64,000 nt of DNA from Fasciolopsis buskii (lineage: Eukaryota > Platyhelminthes > Trematoda > Plagiorchiida > Fasciolidae). This document shows positions 24,290-33,322 of the stretch, one piece after another (within the stretch, counting starts at the first letter, position 1; every line of letters begins with the position of its first letter). A program made the position numbers and the translations under genes. The notes below the pieces were generated by a model. The model had not been told where the DNA came from. It was given only the letters and a program-made list of their open reading frames with translations, and ran no database searches. The stretch lies in assembly GCA_008360955.1 (NCBI GenBank), contig LUCM01002333.1, forward strand, positions 214,227-278,226. The letters run 5' to 3'.

Positions 24290-24665
24290 GTGAATATATA
24301 TATATATATATATATGTACATATATCGATTTCGTGGCATCAGGAGTGTGCATGGAAGCTGTTCGTCGAAGACTCCACAGAAGAACCACAAATGTGGTTCG
24401 TTGATGATTCTTTGTCAGTTGGACTGTTCTGTGGACTCTTAGACGAAGAGCTTCCATGCATAATCTTGTCACCACAAATTCGATTCTGGTTAGACATACC
24501 AATTTGGAGTGTACAAGCATGTGGATGTTTGGAAAAGAGAGCACCGAGTATGCATACCTGACGAGCGACAATAATTGCGAAACCGGTCGTGTGCTCCCGG
24601 GCAAATTTTGTTCAATCATCCAGATACTACTTACTGCATATATATATATATGTATATATATAAAT
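24290..24665 (+). mobile_element. TA-flanked hammerhead element (family 2), intact-ribozyme copy
   Basis: Bounded by TA runs at 24293-24325 and 24640-24662. The left half (24340-24460) is palindromic: 24349-24381 and 24427-24459 are near-perfect reverse complements, around an inner hairpin GAACCACA/TGTGGTTC (24382-24399). A linker containing GTGGATGTTTGGA (shared with 33322-33265 on the minus strand) leads to a complete hammerhead (24541-24602). The segment CAATCATCCAGATACTACTT and the second TA run follow. No protein is encoded. Size and layout fit a non-autonomous retrozyme-like or Penelope-terminal-repeat-like element; which one is undecided. Confidence 0.8.
24541..24602 (+). ncRNA. Hammerhead ribozyme, type I, intact core
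   Basis: GCATAC (24552-24557), core CTGACGA (24558-24564), stem II GCGA/TTGC with a six-base loop (24565-24578), core GAAA (24579-24582), CCGGTC (24583-24588), GTGTGC (24589-24594). Stem I pairs GCATAC with GTGTGC over six positions, including one U-G. Stem III is the loopless palindrome ACCGGU. The cleavage triplet is GUC, so the predicted cut is after 24588. The essential G10.1-C11.1 pair is present. CCGAG upstream and CCCGG downstream could extend stem I. All conserved core bases are present, so cleavage is predicted, probably as a dimer or co-transcriptionally given the short stem III. Confidence 0.88.
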
Positions 24666-25100
24666 TAATTGTTCCACTCATAGGGCAGCAGGACAATCCG
24701 TGAGGAGGTCAACTAACCCACTGGAGATCGGTGACTGAGTACTCAAACAATAATTCTTCCGGATAGAGTTAGACATCCCAGGTACTCAGTAGAATTCTCC
24801 ACTAGAGACGCAGATTAGCATACAGTCGCATGCTTGGTGACCCAACCGCGGTTGGTTTGAAATCAGGGTACAAGCATCTCTCTAGGCTGAGTACAAGTGA
24901 CTAATCAACCCAATTAGGAATGCGTTGGGCATTTCCATTTGTTGACACCCTTTACTGTGAGCACCGCCACGAGGCGATACATGTATAACTCAGTCAGCAG
25001 AGGCTACTTCAGACCCCAGTCAACTGCGAGCATTTAGAGAAGTGTCCAGGATCAGTGGTCGACTAGGAGTTTGGACAATTCCGAGTAGTTTCGAAGAAAA
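24666..25100. other. Unclassified non-coding block next to family 2 copy
   Basis: Directly follows the TA run. GC content is higher than in the neighbours, no long frame exists, and words such as CGCCACGAGGCG are locally palindromic. It could be the remainder of a larger transposon, but no second copy was found in the window. Confidence 0.35.
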
Positions 25101-25439
25101 ATCTTGAGGCAGACAGTAATGTTCTCACTCAGGTCCGAATGACTTTTGACGTAATCGTGAAATACTACGAAAACTGGCATCGTAACACGCGTCAATATTT
25201 CAGTTTTTCTACTGACATTTACGTGTTGTTTTGTGTATTACGCTCCGTCATCCGTTGCAAATTTGATTTCAACGATTCACGCGGACAATAATCACTGGAA
25301 TGCCGAGTTTACGAATCGTTTTCTTATAGGACATTTATTGTGAATATTCTAATTTTAAAAACATACAGTTTTTGATAAAAGTTTCAATTTGCCAACATTT
25401 CGACTGTCGTGAGTAGTCTTTCTCATGGCACCTTTTTCA

Positions 25440-25565
25440 ATCAAATCAAATTACATCTACCAACAAGGTTGTGCTATTAACATTATATCATCCGCATTAA
25501 AAACCAATATATGGCTTATCGATTTTTCGATGCACTGGTTACGTCGTTCATCTGGCATAGTTTAT
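25440..25565 (+). repeat. Dispersed repeat R2, copy 1
   Basis: Aligns with 48592-48715 (same strand): ATTACATCTA, CAACAA, then ATTAACATTATATCAT, ATGGC and ATCGATTTTTCGAT. Unclassified. Confidence 0.65.
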
Positions 25566-28140
25566 GACAGCGAACTGAACTCAACTTTAAGTTTATCATA
25601 TCTCTTGTATACTTGGATAGAAATATTGAAAATGCGCAGTCCGTGACAGGCATGTTGTCAAATGCATGTGAAACGTGAAGAGGAGCATCAGACTAGACGA
25701 AATTTACTTACCCCGGGGATAAAATTTTGTTGGCTTCACGTCAAACCTCAGTAATCGGAATGATATGTGCCAGCTCATCAAAATTAGGAGAAAGCCATTT
25801 CGCAAACAGGATAATAATAGGATCAGACTTCTTTAATTCTGCTGCATCTGCATTTGCTTCCAGAAGAGGGCGTGGCTCAGCTTCCGACCGAATTACTCCA
25901 GTTCTCTCGGAAGGCCTATTCATAAGTCTTCTTATCTCCCTTCTGAATGCTGAAGAACGAACGTACAAATGAAATTCTCCGTCAATTTAGTACACATTAT
26001 CGTTGGACAACCAAGGAGATGATTATTCAGTTTTGCCGACCAGATAGGATTATGGCTAACCATCATGCAGGACGGATTCGTTCTCCGCCTTTTCGTTCCC
26101 AAACCCGAGTACTCGGGCTACGATGAATGAAATTCCGTTCACTAACATAGTCCATTTGGACGTGTGTTGACGCGAATAAGTAACAGAACTGCATACCTAA
26201 AGAGTAACGGCTGGTTAGCAAATCAACTGTACACTAGTCTCAGTCAAGTCCAATTGTTCCCAGGTTATTCTACATGGTATCCTGTCGTTTAATTGCCTCA
26301 TTTCTACAAAGCAGTTGCCTTGTTGACGGAAAACGTGACCAGAGAATGTGCAACTTGAACAAGAAGTTACAAAGATTCGATGGTTTTTTTTCGCAGAGGA
26401 TATATCCAATGAAACGACCAACTGCAATTCCCGTTTTTCCGTATTCTGGTTAGGAATTTCTTGTCCATAAGAAATAGCAAATTTTCATGCTGGATGTTGT
26501 ATCCTTTCAAATGTTTGATGGGGTTTCCCGCCCTCCTATCTCTTATGATCTACACAGCCCACTATTGAAAATGCATCACTTCCGGACAGATACATCACGT
26601 TTCTTAGGAATAGTTGTTAGATCAAAAGGCAACGTGATAGTACACTATATGATGCCATCTACTATTATTCTATTTGAGTGCTGTTCCATTCACGGTCGAC
26701 GGTTTGCACATCCAAGTCTCGTTTGTCATTTTTCCTTCCATTGCTGTTGTTGAAACAACTCCGGTAGGTGATTTATTTACCCAATCCGATTGCACCTCCT
26801 CTGTTCGGTATAACCGAGTCATAAACTCGGTATCTATTGCTCTGACCCGAGAAGAATGCAAGGGGTAGTAATTATCGTCCATGGTGTTGTTAGAGTTTCA
26901 CTTGAACTTAATGCGTGTTAGCCAAGCAAACTACACACCATGCGTGTATTCACCCGTGGTCGGTTAACTAAGTACGCACGATCAAGTCGGCCGGATCCTT
27001 TACTTAGTGAAGACCATTTGTGGTTCGAGTAGATGGAAATATACATGTCCGAATATGACCTAGCACCTTTATGCATTTGTTTGCATGTCACTATATGCGT
27101 GCGTGCGTGCGTGCGTGTGTGTGTGCTCGTGCGCAGACTATTGCATGCATCAGTTTGTTGCAGCTTTGAACAAGTAGTCTCAGGTTATTAATCTTGAACT
27201 AACACCCCCATGCACACACGCACACATACACACACACTGTCATACAGTCGAATAATTGCTACCTGTTTGGGCAACAAACATCAAACCCTGTTCAGAACAT
27301 GTTTGTCCGAGATTCAGAATCAAGTTCTTTATTTTTTATTGGTTGTAATATAAGCAAAAACTTTCCATCCCATCTACCGACATCACGTCCCCCCCCGGGG
27401 CATATCCATGACAACAGCTAGGAGTAGTTTTTTCTTATTTGGCCAAACAACAATATGCGTTGTATCTTGGAGTATTCCGCACATTGTATTCGTTCATTGA
27501 ATGCACAGGAACAACCGTTCGTGTGCAAACGTAATAGTGCATCCTAATTAAACAGACAGCTTCTATGGTTAGTATTCTTCATACAATTCCTTTTTTTAAC
27601 AAAATTGATATTCATATTGTTTTGTTCATTAGACACAAATGCCTGCAGACATTGGTCACCAAATGAACCGGAGTTCGATTGGTTGTTTATGAAACCCGTT
27701 TTCGTGTACGTTGATTTGTCCATTTCCTGACAATACGCATTCCATACCCTGTCCACGGGTGTGAATTTCACGCGCCAAACTTTTTCGCATTCTCCCTCAA
27801 ACCGATTATGTCAAATCTTGTCAAACCAATCTGACTTTTGACGAGTCGAGGACAGGTTTGGCTTTTAGTGATGCGCAACTAATTTCTTTCGCACATGTCA
27901 CATTTCCGACACACCCTAAATATGCGCATGGGATATCATGAGGTTTCTGTGCATTCGTGCAGTCAGTGAGATGATAAACCGATGATATTATTCCCCAAAA
28001 TCTGGATTTCTCACCTCAGCTCTCTCTTCCCCTTTCCCAACTACTGTCCAGTTAGTTGGCTGTCGAATTGTCTCAGTGCATAGTTCGTAAGGGCAAATTT
28101 TTTTGAAGTGTGAACGAGGAAAATTTAAGGTAGATAATTA
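25566..28140. other. No gene recognised
   Basis: A pair of antisense frames at 25727-25972 overlaps, and the minus one is followed by a good donor-like G/GTAAGT near 25708 but with an in-frame stop before it, so no exon is called. A GT microsatellite lies at about 27101-27125 and CA-rich DNA at 27214-27236. Confidence 0.4.
27101..27125. repeat. (GTGC)n/(GT)n microsatellite
   Basis: Four GTGC units followed by GT units. Confidence 0.85.
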
Positions 28141-28175
28141 TTCCATGAAAACATTCAATCTCCTACTACTAACAT
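28141..28175 (+). mobile_element. Family 1 SINE, 3' tail fragment
   Basis: TCCATGAAAACATTCAATCT followed by CCTACTAC matches the tail of family 1 (reverse complement of 1001-1030) and lies just upstream of a longer copy. Confidence 0.6.
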
Positions 28176-28211
28176 GTACCAAGTAATCAAGCTCTGTAGG
28201 TCATATCCAAA

Positions 28212-28556
28212 GCATTCGTCGTACTTAGGCTACCTGCAGAGAAGTCATCTATCAGTTGGGGTCGATTGGTGTGCGCTAGCAGCCCGTGGCCTTGCAAATC
28301 ACTGACGGATAGGTGCAAAATCATGTGGTGAAGTTCAACAAACCGTTTAGAGCCTGCCCGGTAACGTGATGGTTAAGGCGTTTGACTCAGAATCGTTCGT
28401 CCTTGTTTGAGTTCGCGTCCCAGTTCGGGCGCGGTGGATATGCACTGCTCATGATGATTCCTAACAAGGATGAAACAGCTGTACAGTGCTAGTGCTTCCA
28501 TGGTTTCAGCGTGGCGAGTTGAGCGATGATATCACATGGTGAATTATTTCATGAAA
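28212..28556 (+). mobile_element. tRNA-derived SINE with hammerhead (family 1), copy 2
   Basis: 5' extension at 28212-28350 (matches 1226-1335 reversed); tRNA-like head from 28351 with GCCCGGTAACGTGATGG, loop CTCAGAA and B-box-like GAGTTCGCGTCCC; hammerhead body 28442-28489; tail to CATGAAAT at 28556. This is the longest colinear copy and shows that the tRNA head and ribozyme belong to one unit. Confidence 0.85.
28442..28489 (+). ncRNA. Hammerhead ribozyme, broken in box I
   Basis: GCACTG (28442-28447), then CTCATGATGA where copy 1 has CTGATGA, i.e. three extra bases CAT at 28450-28452. Stem II TCCT/AGGA follows (within 28458-28471), then GAAA (28472-28475), CAGCTGTA (28476-28483) and CAGTGC (28484-28489). 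Stem I, stem III palindrome and GUA triplet are perfect, but the split core box should abolish cleavage. The 10.1-11.1 pair is U with U. Confidence 0.7.
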
Positions 28557-30462
28557 TTATTAAACGTTAATGAATATGTAGTGGGTTGCTTTTCATCGCA
28601 TTCATCGAACATGAGTGCAGTGGAAGCGATGGACTTCGTAAGCGCAAGCACCTACTAAACGGGGTGAAACTACTAAATTTGTCCACAGAACTTGGAAATA
28701 CGTCGGATCACATAGGGGCTCAGCAGATCTACCGAGTTATGGGAATGAGCGATTCCAACACGATTGTATAGAACCAACAACAATAGGCCGGGTAATTGTA
28801 AATGACCTAATCATTTCTGTATAAGGCATTCATCAACCAGTCCTACACCTTTTTCTGGGAACAATTAGAGCCGTGGATATTTTTAATTGTCGGTCAACCT
28901 AGACATGTTGTATGAGGCCAAAGATTCTCGAGTGTCAACTCCGTCTGTCCATATTCGGATTTTCGTTGACTACAGCAAATTGGCTGATACAGTTTGCATC
29001 AATCACCTAGGATATTCTGCATATCATGTTCACCCGAACATATGGTGAAAAATTCCTGCACAAGTTACAATCGCACGTCTGACTTCGTGTAAAACACTGT
29101 CAACGGTTTCTCTCCTTGACTACACCATCAGGGAATTTCGCTTTTATCAAACTGTTCGTGGAAGGAGACGGGTGAGGAACTCAGCGCAGTTCCACGTTCA
29201 ATGCAGTAAAATTGTATTTTGCATTCAATGGTTCAGTTTTGAAATTCCTTAGGGAAGTAGACACATTGTCCTCGGTAATCTATTCATTCTGATACATCTG
29301 TGACACATTCGACGACCATCTGACGGCTCGGCAGTTATCCTTCCGAACTATTAAGAACCATCAAAATTGGCTTAGTTACAACCTAATTCACACCACTGGT
29401 CGTGCAGACATTTAATATTGCTTATCTAGTGTCTTCAAATAGATCCATATGTATCCGAAAACGACTTTCTCTAGGCATTTTGCCTCTGACATCAGAGCGC
29501 AAAAACGGTTAGTCCGCTTACTTCACCTCGCATGACCTAGCACACCAGAAAAGAAAACACACGTCATCGTAGCCGCCAGAAGCAAGGGACCTCCATCGGG
29601 TTTGTCATAATCATAATCGTCCAGTTGCGCTGTACATGCATACGCATACATAAGCATACCAATCATCTCTAACCCTAGGCTTTCATTCTCGTAGATTGCT
29701 TTGATAGGTTTGAAAATCTCGAAATTACGCCCAATCTTTGTGACGAAACACTTCGCAAAACTGGTGCTAGTGAGTTACATGAGATAGTTTGCTAGGTTCA
29801 GGCTTTCGAAAGACAAAGATGAAACTGAAATGGAGTCGAATTTTGATCACTGTTCATCCATTCCAAGCATGATGAAAACTCGTCATAATTCTTAATGCTG
29901 TCCAAGAATTCGGGGAGCTGTGTTCACAGTTGAGACTTGGTAATTGAGTCAGATGCTTTCCTGAACCATAGATGAAACAAATTATTGCAGTTTCTGTTGC
30001 TCATCCTAGGAAAATTATGAGTAAACTTGCTTTTAACTAAAACTATCTTCAGACCTTCATTAAAGCACAGAATATTTTGACATTCCAGCGATCATCCTGA
30101 CAGTGTCAAACGTTTTACTATGCTTTTAACCCATCTCGTTAATCCGAATAGTAGCCGAGTAACAATCTCATTACCGGTCTTTGTAACGATTCGATGAGAG
30201 ATTCGAATCTACGATTAACGTGCGAGAACCTGCCACATTCTGAATCGTTCCGTCTTTCCAGAACGAATGTGGACTTGAACCATTTTGCACACACTGGCCA
30301 TAGTCACTACCGAGCTGTGAATTTTACTATCGAATCTACATCCGTCTTCTCTGCTCGTAAACGGTTTTCATGCCACTTATGTGTAAGCATACAAACCGAT
30401 ATCTGTTTTGGTGAAATGTGATTGAAATATTACACAAATATTTGGATGAATTTATAGTTAAA
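28557..30462. other. No gene recognised
   Basis: Short frames only; no repeat identified. Confidence 0.45.
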
Positions 30463-30520
30463 TGTCGGCCAAGCGGCTAGACGTCTAACACCCAAAATGT
30501 CCTAGGTTCGAATGCCAGAT
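30463..30520 (+). repeat. tRNA-like SINE head, single copy
   Basis: A-box-like CGGCCAAGCGGCTAGACG (about 30466-30483) and B-box-like GGTTCGAATGCC (30505-30516), spaced as in a Ser-type tRNA. The acceptor stem cannot be closed convincingly, so it is more likely a SINE head or tRNA relic than a tRNA gene. Different body from families 1 and 3. Confidence 0.5.
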
Positions 30521-32718
30521 CCGACTGTCACTAATGGGATTGAAACGACCGAGTGTCGTCAGACTCTTTACCATAACTAACCTAATGAGATCTTATCTGG
30601 TTTTATATCATTCTAAGTTTCCGCGTCTTCGTTGCTGGTCTCCTCTTCGAGTAGTGGACTCAAATGACTACGAGGGATGCCTCATTCCACTAAACTCGTT
30701 CATAGACCACGCCATAAGAAAACCATTCGTGATCATTCTGAACAGTTGGTACATTATTATGGATTTTTCGTTGTTCTAATTCGTTTGATTGATGATAACA
30801 GATCAAACATTTGTGGGGATTTTGATTTTATCACCCACTAATCGATTTCTTTTTCGCGCAGACCAGGAGTGGTTTACGCGTAGGAATTTTCCCCGTAAAT
30901 GAAGTCCCTCTCAAATAAATCGCAATATTTCATCATTCATGTAAGACACAGGCAAATTGTACATTCGTCTGAATGGAATGTTGCTATGGTTTTAGTCGCG
31001 TTGTAATCCGTCCCACTGCGCAACGATGTGGAACAGGAAATTTTCCTATTAGTAGCTTCAATCAATTGCATATTGGTAATGTGCAACGTGACTAGTCTTC
31101 AAAATCCCTTGCGATTTATTCTCGGCTCATCTGCCGCCAAAATTAATTTACAGTGATGGAAATTCCCGACCGTGACAAATACGTCAGGTATGGATTCATT
31201 TTTAATGAGTTTTTTCTTTTTTTTGCAGTCGTGCTCCGGAAAATTGTCGCATTCCCTTGATTGAATTGATCTCGTGTACAAATGATAATTATTGATTTAC
31301 TCCTTTTTAACGAGGATATTAGATGGGAGAATACAACTTGAAGACTACGTTTTGAAGTGCAGTTCAACTTGCTCTACACTTAGGTCGACTAGTTGCATTT
31401 GTTCACGCAGTGGTACATTTAGCTTTGTTAGTATATTATATGTACATATATACAACGACAAGTAGACCTAATTTGGAACGAAACGTCACAACATACATTA
31501 TAACTCAGTGTATACCTTCTAACCTCTAATATATGCATATATGTAAGTATATATATATACATATATAATACAAGGGCTTGAAAACAACCATGGTATCAGT
31601 GCAAAAACATGCAAGTGGAACTTCAAAATAGGAGGAAAAACAAAGGAGGGGGTGAGAATTAATAAATGATAAAAAATCGACTGTTTGTTTTGCCTTTTTA
31701 CCCCATACACTTTGTGCGTTTGTGGTGATTTTTGGATTATTTTTCAAGTGGCTGAGCTCTACAGACAGACCACAAAGCATTCGGACAGTTGCGTTCGGTT
31801 GGGAGCCCTATCTCTCGGTGTTTCCAACTAACGGGAACAATCCACGCCTCTTGGGCCCCAACCATGTTAAGTTTTCACTTATCTCTAACACCTCACAATT
31901 GAACTGACCAGTGATCGAAATGGATATTAGTTACTTGGTGCATTGTTCACACGATGGGTTACCATTTCGATGAAATCCTGTACAAAATCTGTTCAAAATG
32001 CAAGCAATTTTATCATTTTAAACCCGTCACATCCGGATATGGAAGACTAAGTTGGCTGAAAACTGTACACCAGTTTCTAACGTTCGTGTCCATCTGACTA
32101 GCCATCAAGTGGACGTATGAGACCTTTGGAAATATCAACCAGCAACCAGGGAGAGCTATCAAATACGAAAATTTGGAAACCGGTCGGGATATCCTATGGC
32201 AAATTGCAACTTAATGTCACGTTAACGATTATACACACACGTGAACAACAACAGAAGCGTACCAACGTTTTCGTATTTCCTATGGAATTATCGTTTTTTT
32301 TTCTAAGCCTTTGTGTGATGCACCTTCATGGTAATGTGAACATAAAAAACGCACTCCTGACCGGGCTTAATTGTGAGTTAAGTTCCTGACATTAATTTTA
32401 GCCCACGAGGTGTCTCGTTTCTCTTAATGCAATCGAATGTAGAATATTGAGGTCACAGTCTATCAGAACATCACTTTCTGTGATGAAAAACTAATAACTG
32501 CACAAACGAATCATTTTAAATACCTATTTCGTTTCCATGGTTTCGTCATTGATTATCAGTTTGCAAATAAAAGATTTTGAACGAATTAGAGGAGTCCTGC
32601 AGTTTGGAACAAAATATCACCTTTAAAAATTCCGCCTTTGAATTATTCATCATGCTGAGAGAGCTGTTGTTTATATGCTGACCTAAACCTGGCATTATGT
32701 TTCGTCTTTCACTTCTTT
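30521..32718. other. No gene recognised
   Basis: TA-rich tracts near 31435-31450 and 31535-31568; short frames only. Confidence 0.45.
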
Positions 32719-32879
32719 TATTAATGAAATAAAAATGTACATCGTAATTCAAGAAGGGGGCAGCAGCCAACAGATGGCTGCCAAGTGGAGAAGTTGACTG
32801 GCGGTGGAAGTATTCGAATCCGCGACCTTCAAGTCCGAATCCCGCGACGACCTTAACCGTCTGGTCACCGCCGGCCAGA
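32719..32879 (-). mobile_element. SINE family 3, copy c
   Basis: Minus-strand copy: head with GGTGACCAGACGGTTAAGG and GGATTCGAATACTTCC-type B box, body CACTTGGCAGCC, tail TTTATTTCATTAATAAAAG. Confidence 0.85.
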
Positions 32880-32978
32880 CGAGTTCCGTAAACTATTGGG
32901 AAATTCTCTAACAACATAAGGAAACGGCTACGAAAATTTTGTTGTTCTCGGTAGACCAATGAATTTTGCTCCTTTCCA

Positions 32979-33322
32979 ATATATATATATGTATTGTTCT
33001 CATCAGAATCGAATCTGTAGCATCCGGAGTGTGCATGGAAGCTCTTCATCAAAGAGTCGATAGAAGAACTAGAACTGTGTTTCGTTGATAATTCTTTGAC
33101 AGTTGGGCTGAGCCAACCTTAGGAACGAGGGCAGAATGTCCCAGAATATTTATATGTATATGTAGAAGCAGCAAGTAGTATCTGGATGCGTGAATAACAT
33201 GTGCTAGGGAGCACACGACCGGTTTCGCGGTTATTGTCGCTCGTCAGGTATGCGTACCCGGTGCTCTCTTGTCCAAACATCCACATACGTGTACACGTAT
33301 ATATATATATGTATATATATAA
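32979..33322 (-). mobile_element. TA-flanked hammerhead element (family 2), complete simple copy
   Basis: The clearest unit, about 340 bases between TA runs at 32979-32991 and 33297-33322. On the minus strand the order is TA run, GTATGTGGATGTTTGGAC, hammerhead (33265-33205), CAGATACTACTTGCTGC, a short TA-rich stretch near 33150, TGGGACATTCTGCCC, GGTTGGCTCAGCCC, the degraded hairpin half, GCTTCCATGCACACTCC and the second TA run. No open frame. It is a non-autonomous RNA element; the copying machinery is not in the window. Confidence 0.82.
33205..33265 (-). ncRNA. Hammerhead ribozyme, type I, intact core
   Basis: Minus strand: GCATAC (33253-33248), CTGACGA (33247-33241), stem II GCG/CGC with inner loop (33240-33227), GAAA (33226-33223), CCGGTC (33222-33217), GTGTGC (33216-33211). 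The predicted cut is after the base complementary to 33217. Compared with the copy at 24541, the third stem II pair is G-C instead of G-U, a change that keeps the pairing. All core bases and the GUC triplet are present. Confidence 0.88.

Noticed and set aside
24290..24665. Complete Penelope-like element
   Set aside because: No reverse transcriptase or GIY-YIG frame in or near any family 2 copy; only the ribozyme layout is similar.
25727..25972. Minus-strand exon with a GTAAGT donor
   Set aside because: The best frame meets a stop before the donor, and the + strand is equally open.
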